Source: Bursaphelenchus xylophilus
Taxonomy: Eukaryota; Nematoda; Chromadorea; Rhabditida; Aphelenchoididae
Assembly: GCA_904066235.2 (NCBI GenBank)
Contig: CAJFCV020000003.1
Coordinates: 1,984,001 to 2,048,000 of the forward strand
DNA: 64,000 nt
Direction of reading: 5' to 3'
The translations under genes were made by a program, and so were the position numbers. The first letter of the stretch is position 1, and the number at the start of each line of letters is the position of its first letter. Positions 33,183 through 49,898 of this stretch are shown piece by piece. The notes under the pieces are model-generated. The model did no database searches and had not been told where the DNA came from. It was given only the letters and a program-made list of their open reading frames with translations.

Positions 33183-33975
33183 TAAGTGCATTTTTACTCA
33201 GAGCCGTAAACGCTTTTGGAAGCTAGGTGTTTCTTTCACTGTCTGAACCCTTCAGTATTCTCTAGGTCACCAGTTTAAATCGACCTCAGAAAAAAGTGAC
33301 GTTTCTTACTAGATGATGTTTTTCAATGACTTTTTATAATACTAGTCCGTCCGTAAAGTCGCTGGTCGCTGCGGTACGAATGGACTAGTACATACAATTA
33401 CAAAAGAATTCAATTTTTTCTAAAACTTCTTATTCGAAAAATTCTTTGAAAGCCTCCGTCTCAATCATTCAAAGATTTTCATAGCGAGAAAAAATATTTT
33501 TAGATACGAAACAACTCTTTAAAGTCGTCGCAGAACCGCCACTTTATCATTTATCGCCCCAACTTGTCACGTTCGTCAAACAAACCAAAGATTCCCAAAA
33601 CCACGTGGCGCAAAACAGTCATAAAATAGAAAATATCGATGATCACTGATCTATGTTGATATCGCATCAACGACGGCGATCGATTAATTGTTGTGTCGTC
33701 GAAAGATCGCGACCAAAGAGTGATGCAATCCGCGATGAAACGTGCCTTATAACGAGGGACCCGAAAAAAACAAGGTGGGCTATGGCGTGGGAAAAGGGCA
33801 GAATAGGTTGGAAATGAGCCAAATTTAGGATGGCTAAATATGTATAAAAAACGCTGAAATTACACTCAAGCCTCGGTCTAAAAAAAATTATTCGTTATAA
33901 AAGGGTTTTGTTGTTTGGAGGCTGATTTTGGCTGATTTTATTTGACTGACCCTTGGGACTACAATTTTTCGCTAA
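33183..33975. other. Intergenic, no gene seen
   Basis: Contains a deleted CTAGTCC MITE (33341-33389) and otherwise unassigned sequence with short GATCGCGAC-type motifs. Confidence 0.45.
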
Positions 33976-34424
33976 CAAGGGAAGTACCCCAAGTGCGACG
34001 CTCAGATTTTCTTTAAATTTTGCACACACGTCGGGCACGGACTAAATATCATTTCCTGAAAGTTTTAGCTCGCGATTTGCGAGCGCCGTCGAGATATCGA
34101 ACGATTTTTGCCGCCGAGAGAGCACGCTAAAAGTGGAGAGCGGTCAGAGAGAAAAACGCTTTTTGGCCATAACTTTGCCATTTTCGCGCGGAAAGAATTG
34201 ATTTTTTGTGGAAGCATTACCCTCAGTGGAAGAAATAGGCACGAAACTTTTGGTGCCGAAGTTCGGCAAAAATTGTCAAATTTTCGCCAACTTTCGATCT
34301 AAAAATCTCGGTTGTTTCTGCAAAGCGCGAGCTAGGATTCTCGCATATGTCTTAGAAAAAAACATTCTAAATTTGTGCCAAGTTTCATCAAAATCTGAGA
34401 GTCGCACTTGGGGTACTTCCCCTG
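33976..34424 (-). mobile_element. TWA element, full length, TAA target duplication
   Basis: CAAGGGAAGTACCCCAAGTG to CTTGGGGTACTTCCCCTG, flanked by TAA. Confidence 0.94.
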
Positions 34425-34699
34425 TAAGCTAATCGGTTTGCAAAGTCGTGATTTTTGAAGGTGGCACTGTGTAAAAAAGATCAAGATGCCAGCGGCAACT
34501 CAAAAAGCCATCTTCGCGGTGCTTGTAAGACCAAAATCTCCGATTTTAGTCATAACGGTACTGAAGAGAAACGAAAAAAAGAAAAAAAGCGAAAAGAAAT
34601 CTCTGCCCTAAACTCCAAAGGCTCCATGAAATTTTTTAGGTCAAAAATTGGGAAAAAATCGTCCTATTTTCCCAAATTTTTGCCCTACAAACTGCAGAG

Positions 34700-35040
34700 G
34701 TCTCCGTTTCCATAAAACATTCTTTTTTCCGCGCAAAATCAACCAAAATATGGCTTAAAAGTGTTTTTTCTATCTGCCCGATCACTGCATTTTTCCCACT
34801 CTCTCGCCGTCCAAGGTCGTTGAATATCTCGGCTGCTCTTGCAAAGCGAAAGCTAAAAGATTTTTTTTTGCAATTGATAGTCGCCTGCTCATTATTTTTC
34901 CGCAAGGATCAAACCTGAAAAGCGGTGCTCTCTCTAACCGCCCTCCTCATTTTCCCTATACTTATGCCTCTAAGCCTTTGAATATCTCAGCTGCCCTTGC
35001 AAAGCGTGAGCTAAAATTTTCGACAATTGATATAACATCA
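34700..35040 (+). mobile_element. Degenerate TWA-element fragments
   Basis: Two overlapping remnants with AATATCTCGGCTGCTCTTGC and AATATCTCAGCTGCCCTTGC at family positions. Confidence 0.6.
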
Positions 35041-35459
35041 AAATAAAGCATTTTCTCAAAATTTCAAAAAAATCAAAGCAATTTTATGATTACAAAAACA
35101 CTCTGAGTCTAAACACAACACGACCCACAACATATTTACAAAACGTCAATCTAATCGCTCTTACATCAGATTACAAAAACCCACGTAACTTTTCCCCTAT
35201 CATCGCTGAAGCGGCGATAACATTTTCGGTTTTTGATCCTTTTCATCGACCCGTTTCCTCGAGTCGACGTTTGTTTTCGTGGACACAACACTTGTCGAAT
35301 GTAGGACAACTGTTTCCGTTCCAAATTCGCCGACGCTTTCTCGAAAATTCCCACCGATTTTTACAGCGAAAGGGATTTCGTCAACGAAATCGGGGGTTTA
35401 ATAATTTCGTCGTCGAGTTGCTTTGCTGACCGCCGAAAAGGCGGGCCGATGCGCCCGCC

Positions 35460-35497
35460 TATATAAGGCAATTCGTTGACAGACTGGGCGTCAGAAT
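35460..35497 (+). promoter_or_regulatory. hpd-1 core promoter: TATA box and initiator
   Basis: TATATAAGG at 35460 is followed 31 bp later by TCAGA (35491-35495), an initiator-like sequence. This gives a leader of roughly 56 nt to the ATG at 35549. The sequence just upstream is GC-rich (ccgaaaaggcgggccgatgc), and a GATAAC lies at 35215. This is a prediction from spacing alone. Confidence 0.65.
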
Positions 35498-35548
35498 TGC
35501 TTTTTCGATAACGATTTTCCGCTTTGGTCTTGTTGAACTTTGGTCGAA

Positions 35549-40412
<4,864 letters not shown>

Positions 40413-40554
40413 TATGGGAAAAGAGATATAAAATTCGTTGAAAATTGTTTTAATTTTTTGTTTGAAATTACTCGTTTTTGTACAGAAGGAAAATAAAAAA
40501 TAATTTTAACCGATTTTTTCGTCGAAAAGTTGGATAAATTCCGAAATTTTTCCT

Positions 40555-42025
40555 CAAAAATGGTAAGGGGGGACCAAGGCAAAATTTTCGCAAATTAAAA
40601 AAATTTTTTTTTGTAAAATACGCGTACTCGCCATCGTGTCTCATATATCAACACGGTATTACCCTTACAAAATGAAAAAAATATTTTTGAAAGGTCGAAA
40701 AATTCCGAAATTTTTCTTCAAAAATGGTGAGGGGGGACCAAGGCAAAATTTTTGCAAAAAAAATTTGTTTTTATTTGTAAAATGCGGAACAACGACGTAG
40801 TTTTTTTGTTTAAAATTACTCGTTTTTGTACATAAGGAAAATAAAAAATAATCTTAACTGATATTTTCGTGGAAAAGTTGAAAAAAACCCTGATTTTTTT
40901 TCAAAAGATGGTAAGAGGGGACCAAGGCAAATTTTTTTTGTAAAATACGCGTATTCGCCATAATCTGTCATATATCAACACAGTATTCGCCTTACAAAAT
41001 CATAAAAAGATTTTTGAAAAGCCGAAAAATTCCAAAATTTTTCTTTAAAAAATGGTAAGGGGGGACCAAGGCAAAATTTTTGCAAATTAAAAAAGAATTA
41101 TTTGTAAAATACGGAACTTCGCCTTGCCATCTTATGTGTCAACACAGTATTCGCCTCACAAAAAAAATTCCGAAAAGTCGGAAAAAAATCTGAAAGTTTT
41201 CTTAAAACATGGTGAGGGGGGACCAAGGCAAAATTTTCGAAAAAATTTTCTTTTTAATTTCTTTGTTTCCCACATATCAACCCAGTATTCGCCTTACAAA
41301 ACAACAAAAAAAAATCGAAAGTTGAAAAATTTCCGAAATTTTTTTTTCAAGAAAATGGTAAGGGGGGACCAAGGCAAAATTTTCGGAAAAAAATAATTTT
41401 TTTTTTTATTTGTAAAATACGTATATCCGCCTTCATGTGCCATATATCAACACAGTATTCGCCTTACAAAACAAACAAAAATTCAAAAAAAAATTCACTT
41501 CCTAAAAAACTTTACTTTTTCAAGTAAACCAACAACCATGATATACAATATCATCCAACAATCTATTCCTGGCTCTTCTTTTTGTTTTGAATCAGTTTGG
41601 TTGGGTCATCGACGATGAAAACGGGGGTGACGGAGAAGTCAAAGTAGTGGAGAAGATCGAAAATGACTTCGATCACAATCAAAATGATGATCATCCACTC
41701 CAGGAATGAGGCGTGCCGATGGGTCAGCATTTCGTCGATCTGATTTACGAGGTTCTCACAGTAGTCCAGGCGGGAATTCAGCTCACTGGAAAAAAAAAAT
41801 TTTGATTTTTCAAAAAAATTTCTTAAAAATAGTAAGGGGGGACCAAGGCAAAATTTTCGCAAAATTTTTTTTTAAAATTTTAATAAAAGTTGGCACAAAT
41901 TTAGAACTTATACCACATAAGTATTTAGCAACTTTTCACTACGCGAGAATTAAAAAAATTTAAAAATTTCGAAAAAAAAAATTTTTTAATGGTAAGGGGG
42001 GACCAAGGCAAAATTTTGGCAAAAA
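40555..42025 (+). repeat. GGGGGGACCAAGGC satellite
   Basis: Eight copies of GGTAAGGGGGGACCAAGGCA with AAAATTTT-rich spacers, at about 40572, 40736, 40920, 41064, 41221, 41367, 41841 and 42001. Spacing is 144-184 bp except across RMND1 exon 5. Units between and inside the convergent genes share one orientation. Several spacers also carry CATATATCAACACAGTATTC and GTAAAATACG. Confidence 0.9.
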
Positions 42026-44259
42026 ATTTTTTTTTATTTTTAATAAAACTTTGGACAAACTCAGAACTTAGACCACCTAAGTCCGTGACAAATTTTTACC
42101 ACGATCTACAGCCTTTCAGACTCCAAAAATCAAAAAAATCCATCCAAATCCTACCGTAATCTCTTTTTGACCACAAAATACCGCAACACATCCTCAAAAA
42201 CCTTGTCCAATTGCTCTCTTTCCCAATAAAAGTCGGTGTTTAGTAGGCCACTGTTCAAATTAATCGAGTATCTGAGTGCTGCGAACTCTCCGATTCTCTT
42301 CAGGCATTCTCTTCTCCTCCATGGGATAACTCCATTTTTCAGTGATTGTGTGGTCGAATTCAGAGGTTCGCTGTATTCGTTGAGCTTGTGTTCCCATATG
42401 GCCACTTTTACTGAAAGAACTCAACAAATTACAATTCACAATCGACACAAATTTATATTATCCATGAAGGTACAAAAACTAAATTTTTTCAATGTATAAG
42501 ATGTCGCCACCCCCTAATTTTTGCAAATAAAATTCATCACACTCCAAAAACTGTTATGCGACCAAAAATTTCCCTAACTTCAGTGTTCCTGCCATTTTAT
42601 ACGACAAAACATGTTTCATCGTATAAGATGTCGACATCCCTTAATTTTTTGAAAATAAGATTCAACACAGTCCGTAAAGTGTTATGCGCCAAGAAATTTC
42701 CCTAATTTCAGTGCTCCTGCCATTTTATACGACAAAACATGTTTCATCGTATAAGATGTCTCCATCACCTATTTTTTAGCAAATATGATTCAACACAGTC
42801 CAAAAAATGTCATTCGTCCAAAAATTTCCCTAATTTCAGTGCTCTTGACATTTTATACGACACAACATGTTTCATCGTATAAGACGTCGCAATCCATTAA
42901 TTTTTTGAAAATAAGATTCAACACAGTCCAAAAAATGTTATTCGCATAAAAATTTCCCTAATTTCAGTGCTCCTGCCATTTTATACGACAAAACATGTTT
43001 CACCGTATAAAACGTCTCCACTCGCAAAACTCACCACTTGCAGCCATTCCATGAGACACCGCGTATCTAACCAGCACCTCCACCGCTTTCTGAGTCTCAT
43101 TCTCGATTTTCGGGATTCTGATGACGTCATTTTTTATGTTCAACTTCCCACTGCCACTAATGTCCAAAGTCATGCTCTCAATTTCCTGCTGGACCAAAAC
43201 ATCGTCATACGGAGTGTCTCCCAAGGGCTTCAAGTGTTCAATGAGTCGTTGGAATTCGGTTCTATCGTAGTGCCAAGAGATCAAAACGCCGTCGCTGAAG
43301 AGGAAAAACTCCTTGTTCGAGCCGGGAGATATGTTATACTCGGCTTTGGGGGTGAAATGAATGGCGTCTTCGAATTCTGAAAGAAACAGAATTTCAATTA
43401 TAACATATTCAGAGTTGCGACCAATAATTTTAGCTGCTATTTAGCGATAAATCGTCAATTTTTTAGTTCAATATCAAATTTGGTCATGTATAAGGTAAAA
43501 AATATATAAAGGCGGAGTCCAAAATGGCTACAACTTTATTATATCCTCTAAAATGACCCATTAGTCATTTAGAAACAATTTTAGACAATAAAAATTATAA
43601 AACTTTGAGTTACACTTCAACTTTTACCTACTATAATATCAGCTAAAAAAGACCTCAAAAGTCAAAAAAATAATATCAAAATCTTCACTTCTTGCCCTCA
43701 CACACTTTGATTCTTCATTTTAAAATCCTTTTACAAGTATACTGCCCACAAATTTACAGCAACCTCCATTTTTTCACTCACCATCATCAACAAAGGTCAT
43801 TTGATAAGTTTGGGCTAATTTCGCATCGGCAAGCAGATGAATCAAATCAAAACTTTCGGCCAAAGCGACTCCAAACACCTGCGGTCGACCATCACCCTCT
43901 TTCTTGATCATAGCAGTCAAGGAACGTCTTCGTTTCAACGTTCTTCTAGCTGTTGAGCTGACTGGAGTGGATTGAAGGACGATCGGGACGGGTTTCTTGG
44001 GCTCTTTGGACAATTCCAATCGAGGAATCGACATATAAAACTGTCGTAGGCATAATAGCGAGTTTGGACGCTGAAAAAGTCAAAAATTTGGTCCTTATTT
44101 ATATTGTTCATGATAAGATTTTGAGAAAGAAAAAATTGATAGTTATCAAAACAAAAAGATCTTCGACAGCTCAATAATGAAATAAAGAAACTATCTTCAA
44201 GCCAAAAATCTCTGATCTTTCCCATATTCGGCCAAAATTTCGATTTTTACCTGATCCAT
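41563..44259 (-). CDS. RMND1/DUF155 (YagE) family protein, probably mitochondrial
   Basis: RMND1 proteins are inner-mitochondrial-membrane factors needed for mitochondrial translation. Reading the minus strand, exons 44259-44251 (three codons), 44070-43782, 43376-43035, 42410-42155 and 41785-41563 join in frame to 372 residues. The N-terminus (MDQRPNSLLCLRQFYMSIPR) is basic and amphipathic with almost no acid, like a mitochondrial presequence. The family signatures are the FLFSDGVLISWHY strand, DFYWEREQLDKVFEDVLRYF, LNSRLDYCENL, and the C-terminal LEWMIIILIVIEVIFDLL transmembrane helix at about 328-345. Splice phases agree at every junction. It is convergent with hpd-1. Two satellites lie within its introns (41843/42003 units and 42480-43010), and the first of these continues beyond its 3' end. 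The ATG could be missed if a longer leader exon exists further upstream. Confidence 0.88.
42480..43015 (+). repeat. ~128-bp satellite in RMND1 intron
   Basis: Four good units centred on the palindrome ACATGT within TATACGACAAAACATGTTTC (centres 42611, 42740, 42867, 42995) plus one degraded unit at 42491. Each also contains ATTCAACACAGTCC and TTTCCCTAATTTCAGTGCTC. A lone related motif occurs at 52,128. Confidence 0.9.
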
Positions 44260-45057
44260 GACAACTTTAGAGTCAAACAGAAAATTTTCGGCGTTCTCAC
44301 CGTCTAAACCTCCTAAACTAGCTCGCAACAGGTCCGACAAATCTTCTCAAGCCTATCGCTTCATGAATTACCTAAAATTCAACAACAAAATCGCAAAAAA
44401 CTTACCAAATTTTGATTTTTTAGCAGAAATCTGGCGGGAACAAGAGAAGACCGGTGAAGCTGATGTCCAAAACAAGCCAGACGATATGCAGAGTTCATAA
44501 TCAACAATTTCACACCGACCCGTGGGGCATAACCGAGGTTTTGTGAGTGGTTTTGACAGGAATGATGCAAAAAAAATATTTTTGAGGAAATTTTTGGGCT
44601 GAAACGGAATGCCAAGAATTTTGATTGAGTGCCAAAAACGCGGATTTTTAACGCGAATTTTATTTGAATTGACGTAACAGGTGTAAAAAATGTGATAACA
44701 GTAAATTTCCCCCAAAAGAATGTTTAAAAATGAGATTTTTTTAAATTTTGCTCTCAGATGTCAAGTATAAGATAAAAAATCGCAAAATTTTGTCAAAATT
44801 AAAGCAAAATGACAACTGTATTTTATACTACTATGTTGCAAACGCCTTATTGATCATATTTTCGTTGAAGAAATTGTCTTTTGATCTCTGTTCAAAGCAT
44901 GATTCTGCATCCATCTATATTATCCATTAGTTCGTCTTGCTGGAAGAGATTTTTAATCAAAAGAAGCGTGGCGATCCATCCCATCGGGATTACAGAACGC
45001 GCAAAGTTCAAAGAGAGCTTCAGCAACCAAGCGATCAATAAATTTGAATCGATTTTA
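44260..45057. other. RMND1 upstream flank
   Basis: Probable promoter side of the minus-strand gene. AT-rich, no TATA/Inr pair that I trust, no other gene. Confidence 0.4.
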
Positions 45058-45420
45058 GTATGAATTTTCGAGATATTTTTTTGAAGTTTTCGCTGTGGGA
45101 CCAAGATTTTTGATACTGAAATTTTATGGTAATAGTGGGATAAACTTGGCCATAATTTGAGTAAAATTTTTCTATGGAATTTTTGAGATTTTTAGCTTCT
45201 GTTTTCCAGAAATCCCCGGCTTTTTCTATCAAGGCTTTCTCTTCATTTTGCATGCTCTCTCGTTAAAAAAAGATTGTTAAATTTCTCGGCTGTGGATGTA
45301 GCGACCGAGCTAAAATTTTCAGGAGTCTTTATCTGACCCTTGTAGAGTGTCTATGCCAAATTTGAAGAAGTTTAAAAAATTTTGCCTAATGAAATTTCAC
45401 TTTCAAAACATTAGCCCTCT
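45058..45420 (+). mobile_element. Degenerate TWA-type element
   Basis: Keeps family order (GCATGCTCTCTCG, then ATTTCTCGGCTG, then GAGCTAAAATTTTCAGGAGT) at low identity. A similar relic is in the membrane-protein gene intron at about 28110-28420. Confidence 0.55.
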
Positions 45421-45428
45421 ACTACAAT

Positions 45429-45575
45429 ATCAGTCTGTCTTGAAAATAATGAGCACTCTGTCGCATCGAAAATCGCATCGCCGTCAAGAAAATAAGTCAA
45501 AATAAAATGGCTTTTCACTTCAACGACGAGATCGGCGAGACAAAATTTTGTTGATTATTTTCCCGACAGACTGAA
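45429..45575. mobile_element. GTCTG MITE, GAGCAC subtype
   Basis: CAGTCTGTCTTGAAAATAAT to TTATTTTCCCGACAGACTGA. Confidence 0.88.
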
Positions 45576-46567
45576 ATAATTGCCAAAAATTTAATTTTTT
45601 TGCAATTTTTAGTATTTTTTCCGCAAACTTTTTTTTGAATTATTGTATTTTACACATGCCTGGTCATATTCTGATTCTTTCTGCATTGATGCTGATATCT
45701 TCTGCCGTTTTATGACGGTGTTTCTGGGGAGCGGAACAGTTGTCCCAAATGGCCGGGGAGAGACTTGACTCGGTCGATTTTTGTCGATTTTTTAGGCAAG
45801 TTGGCGTGTCTGGTCAATTTTTCGGCATTTTTTTCAAAATTTCATACGTGACTTTCCCCACGCCTCTCTAATCATACATCTTGTTTATACTGTTTGTTTG
45901 ATTACTCAAAGGTCGTTTACGTGACTTTTGCAAGATATTTTCAAGTTCGATCACCGTTCCATGCGCTCCACACGAGGTGTTCTTTGTGATGAAAACAGGG
46001 GAAACCGCGGAGGTGGATGGCTTCCGGTTTTCCCATCCACGATTGCATCAGGTTATAAGGTATTATAAGTCGAGATCGTCAATAATTTTCACTTGTTTTG
46101 TATTTTTTGCTGGAAAACTTTGGCCTCATTAAAGTGTACAACGTTTTTTCAAAAGATCAAGCTTTCCGTAAGCAAACCAAAAAAACTAATATTTTCGGCC
46201 CTTAGAATGTTATTGAACTTGAGGCAAATTTTGAAATTTTTTAAAGTTTATGGCTTTTTTTTATAGGTTTATTTTCGCCTGAAATTAGCTCCTGGGACCA
46301 AAACTTTTTTCAGTACAACAAAACCTGGATAGAACGAACCATTAAGAGGTCGCATGAGAACCTCTTCTGGCTTGATCCAGTGGCAAAAAATGTACCATTT
46401 GACATCCGGTAACAATCGAAAAACATGGCAAAAACCTCCCTTTCCAAGTGAAAATGTGGCTATTGTGGCCAAATTTAGCCGAGTCAGAGGGAATTTTTTT
46501 TTATAAATATGGAATTCTGACCTTCTAGACGTTGTCTATTCGAGATTTTGAATCATCGTGGTCTCTG
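45576..46567. other. Intergenic with a partial Tc1-like MITE
   Basis: A half copy of the CAGTGG family lies at 46370-46451. Nothing else is recognised. Confidence 0.5.
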
Positions 46568-46716
46568 AGTTTGTCTGGAAAATAATGCAAGTTTTGTCGC
46601 GGCACAATCTCTCATCTCGTCGCAGTCGCGCACCAAATTTCCAGCCGTGTCTAGCCGTCGCAAAGCGATGATGGGCGATTCGAAGTCTCGACGAATCCAC
46701 ATTATTTTCCAGACAA
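46568..46716. mobile_element. GTCTG MITE, GTGGAT subtype
   Basis: GTTTGTCTGGAAAATAATGC to CCACATTATTTTCCAGACAA. Confidence 0.85.
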
Positions 46717-47066
46717 GGTCCTAGCGTTTGGCCAAATCGTATTTTACAAACATTACCTCTTTCGCATTTTGCAATTTTTTTTTTTTTTTTTAAATAAGTG
46801 TCAAATTTATGATCCTTTCTGCCAACACGGTCCTTATCTTCCCATACTCCCGTATTCTATTCATCCTTTGTTTGGCCAACAAAAAGTCGTGGGATTGAGA
46901 GGGGGGAAAACGGCAAAGTAAACCAGAAAAAGTAAATAGTAGGCTTTTTGGGACTGGAACTAGAGACTTTGCAAATGTAACGAGGGCAAGAAATCAAAAC
47001 ATTTTTTTTTTGATTTAAGTTCAGTTAGACCTCTGTGCAAAAGAGGATGAAAGAGGTTGTTGGTTA

Positions 47067-47223
47067 TATCAGTCTGTCGGGAAAATAATGTGGATTTGCG
47101 CAGCAAAATGTCTCGGCTCGTCACTATCGCTCCCTAAATGTCCAGCCGCGGCTAGCCGTCGCAAGCGATGATGGGCAATTCCAAGGCGCGACGAATCCAC
47201 ATTATTTTCCAGACAGGCTGATA
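47067..47223. mobile_element. GTCTG MITE, GTGGAT subtype
   Basis: CAGTCTGTCGGGAAAATAAT to CCACATTATTTTCCAGACAG, TA-flanked, close to the copy at 46568. Confidence 0.9.
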
Positions 47224-47956
47224 GCAGGGTGTTTGATAGCTTGATTTTTACCCGAAATTTGACTCTTGCGTCCTATGAGACGGTCATAACTTTGCCCAAA
47301 CATACACCTTGTTACAATTGATGAGATTAATTTAGCTGTATCCTATTCTGCTTGCCTCTCGCGAGGCCTCGTCCAATTCGGTCGGCCGACAAAATACCTT
47401 GCCTGCTGATAACGTAATCCATCGCCTGGGGTCTTTTAAGTCCTCTTAAAATCAGTCATTATAATACCTAATCCTTCGACAAAGCGCTTACAGTTTTTTT
47501 CAGGCTTAGACGGAATTCTGAAATGATAACCTCTGATGTCTAAGGTTCAGACAACGGAAAGCATAGGCATTATAGAAACAAAGCTTCCATAAAACAAACA
47601 TTTTTGTGGACAGCCAAATCTCTGGTCAACGAAAAGCTTATTTTGACCTGAAGTTGACTGTTGGGAGCAAAACTTTAAAATGCGACAGTGGTACAAAAAA
47701 GGGCTGTAAATTGCTGGGAGCACTCCCTGGAGCACGCCAAGGAATTTCGGACAATTGCAAAGGTTCTTGCCGGAGAAAAATCCATTAGAAACCCGGCAAA
47801 TCCGTCATCCAAACTGCGCGCTGCAAAAGTTTTGAGCCTAAATTTTCTTGCGAGCACTATAGAGAGTACTCCTGACCAATGCAGATGTTGTCTATACAAA
47901 TGGCACATTTTAAATACGTGTTATCGTGGGGCATTTTCTGGACACACAAAGATTTA
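47224..47956. other. Intergenic, no convincing gene
   Basis: A 155-codon frame (47688-48155) crosses into a MITE and shows no domain. I see no splice-linked partner. Confidence 0.45.
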
Positions 47957-48107
47957 TACGTCTGTCGGAAAAATAGTGAGTACATTTTCGCTGCGCCGAT
48001 CGTGTCGCTGGAGTGAAAGCAATTTGATTTTGTCGCGACATAATTCATTTTCCCGGCAGCGATGCGACTTTCGATGCGACAGGACGCTCATTGTTTTCCC
48101 GACAGAT
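47957..48107. mobile_element. GTCTG MITE, GAG subtype
   Basis: CGTCTGTCGGAAAAATAGTG to GCTCATTGTTTTCCCGACAG. Confidence 0.88.
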
Positions 48108-48500
48108 AAAAATCCATTCTCTGGTCTCGTGCAATTTGCTGTACAGAGGTTTTGAAGACCATTCGACCATTTTATCACCAGCTATTTTTATTCATCTGGT
48201 GTTATGATCGATCTGCGTCGTGTTCGTTCTTTAAAGTTTGATAATATTCGCACACTCTGAGGTGATTGAATGCAGACTCAGCGTTAATTCGAAATGAAAA
48301 GCACATGAACGGCAGATCCTGAACAGTTGGTTAGCCTACTGTTTTTGGGGGCTGATTAGATGACCTTTAGCCAAAAGTTTGTTTGTTTTTTGGAGGTCAT
48401 AAATAAGAAAAGACAAGTTCGAAAATACAGCCATGGATCAGGTTTTGGGTGAGATAAAATTGGGGATAAAAATAGGTATAAAAAAGAAGCATAATTACTA

Positions 48501-48664
48501 AATTACGTTCGTAAAGACGCTGCAGTGACTTCAGCGGCATGCGCTACGAGAAAACAAAAGTTCTCCCTTCACAGAGCAATTTTCGGCTTTTTTGGGCTGT
48601 CGCTTGCACCCTTATTTTTTTTGCACAGTGCATGTCGCCGAAGTCACTAAAGCGACTTTGCGAA
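48501..48664. mobile_element. CTAGTCC-family MITE
   Basis: CGTTCGTAAAGACGCTGCAG to CACTAAAGCGACTTTGCG with GCACAGTGCATGTCGCCG near the right end. The outermost bases are eroded. Confidence 0.75.
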
Positions 48665-48977
48665 ATAAAAAATTGTCTAAACTTATGCCGACGGTTGCAC
48701 GTCAAACTGAGATAAGCTAAAACAGTCCGGTGAATGGATTGGCAATTTGTCAAAAAAGACGCAAAAAAACCTTTTGTCGGGGGAGAAATGGGGAATTTTT
48801 TGGGGCGAGAGAGTACGCTTTTGCGTGTCTTTTTTCTCTCTTTCTCTGCGAAATCAAGACGAAGTGTAAAAAACCGATAGCGAAGAGTCTATTCCGGTCA
48901 CCGGACTCCTCAGTTTGACGTGGGTTGCTCAAGTACATACCGTAACCCAAAAATTTAACTTTAGTTGGTGATGCTCG

Positions 48978-49168
48978 TACTAGTCCGTCCAGAAAGTCGC
49001 TGGACTGAAATCAGCGACAGGCACTCTGTGAAAACGAAAGTTCACTTTGCACTATGCAATTTTTGGCTTTTTTCACCGTGCAATAGGCTCTATGAGGCTG
49101 TCTCTCGCATCCTGACTTTTTTTTGCAAACCCACAAATCAGTCCGGCGACTTTTCGGAAGGACAAGTA
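48978..49168. mobile_element. CTAGTCC-family MITE
   Basis: ACTAGTCCGTCCAGAAAGTC to CGACTTTTCGGAAGGACAAG, with the family GAAAGTTCACTTTGCAC segment. Confidence 0.82.
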
Positions 49169-49200
49169 TCCTAATTTTTACGATTTGGTTTGGCCGCAAC

Positions 49201-49634
49201 CAGTTGCCACGGCTTCGGAGCCGGCTCTTGGCTCCGGCTCTTAGCTCCCAGAGCCGGAGCCGAGGCCAAATTTGCAGCTCCGGCTCCCGGCTCCCACAAA
49301 AAATTCAAAAAGGTCTTCGGCTCCGAATTCCGGTTCCCATTCAAAAAAAATTTTTAAATATTTTTCCAAATAAAACGTTATTAGTGCCAGAGATCACACA
49401 CCCAACGTTTTTGCAGTATGCATCACACCTTTACCAGTATTTTTTTACGCAATTTGGTTTAACAAGATTATGGGATTTTTACTTTTTTGAACGCTGCGAA
49501 GCCTGGCTCCGACTTTGGGCTCGGGAGCCGGAGCCGTACCCAAAATTACCGCCTCCGGCTCTGGCTCCCGGCTCGTAGCTGGAGCCGCTCCGAGCCGGAG
49601 GCAAGAGCCGGCTCCGGAGCCGTGGCAATCTCTG
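49201..49634. mobile_element. GGCTCC-rich hAT-like element, 8-bp target duplication
   Basis: CAGTTGCCACGGC ... CCGTGGCAATCTCTG flanked by GCCGCAAC and GTCGCAAC (7 of 8 match). Same internal order as the 25360 copy, including ATCACACACCCAACGTTTTT. Confidence 0.9.
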
Positions 49635-49898
49635 GTCGCAACACAATCTATTTCCTCTGCGGTGATGTGGTTTTCGGTTCGACAGAATGCTCATTATTTT
49701 CCCGACAGGCTGGTATTATATTGAAAAGCTCGACGGTAACCCAAAAAATTTACTTTAGTTGGTGATTCACGTATCCGTATTTTTTACCGGACACGAAGAT
49801 ACGGATGTTTTTTTGACAATAAATGCAAAAAAAAATTCACTGTAGCATCTGTTCGTCATTTGAATACAAGCAAGATTTATAATTAGTCACTATTTATT

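Noticed and set aside
8424..34302. Recurring small proteins of the MPPREHAKSGERSERK type
   Set aside because: They are translations of the TWA element interior and recur only because the element does; frames are short and broken between copies.
40555..43015. CRISPR-like array of regularly spaced repeats
   Set aside because: This is a eukaryotic genome; units are long, spacers are themselves repeated, and no cas genes exist. These are satellites.
47688..48155. 155-codon open frame
   Set aside because: It reads through a GTCTG MITE, shows no domain or gene-like composition, and has no plausible start context.
48433..48450. ATGGATCAG followed by GGTGAG, resembling RMND1's first exon
   Set aside because: Only nine bases match and no partner exons lie nearby; coincidence is likely.
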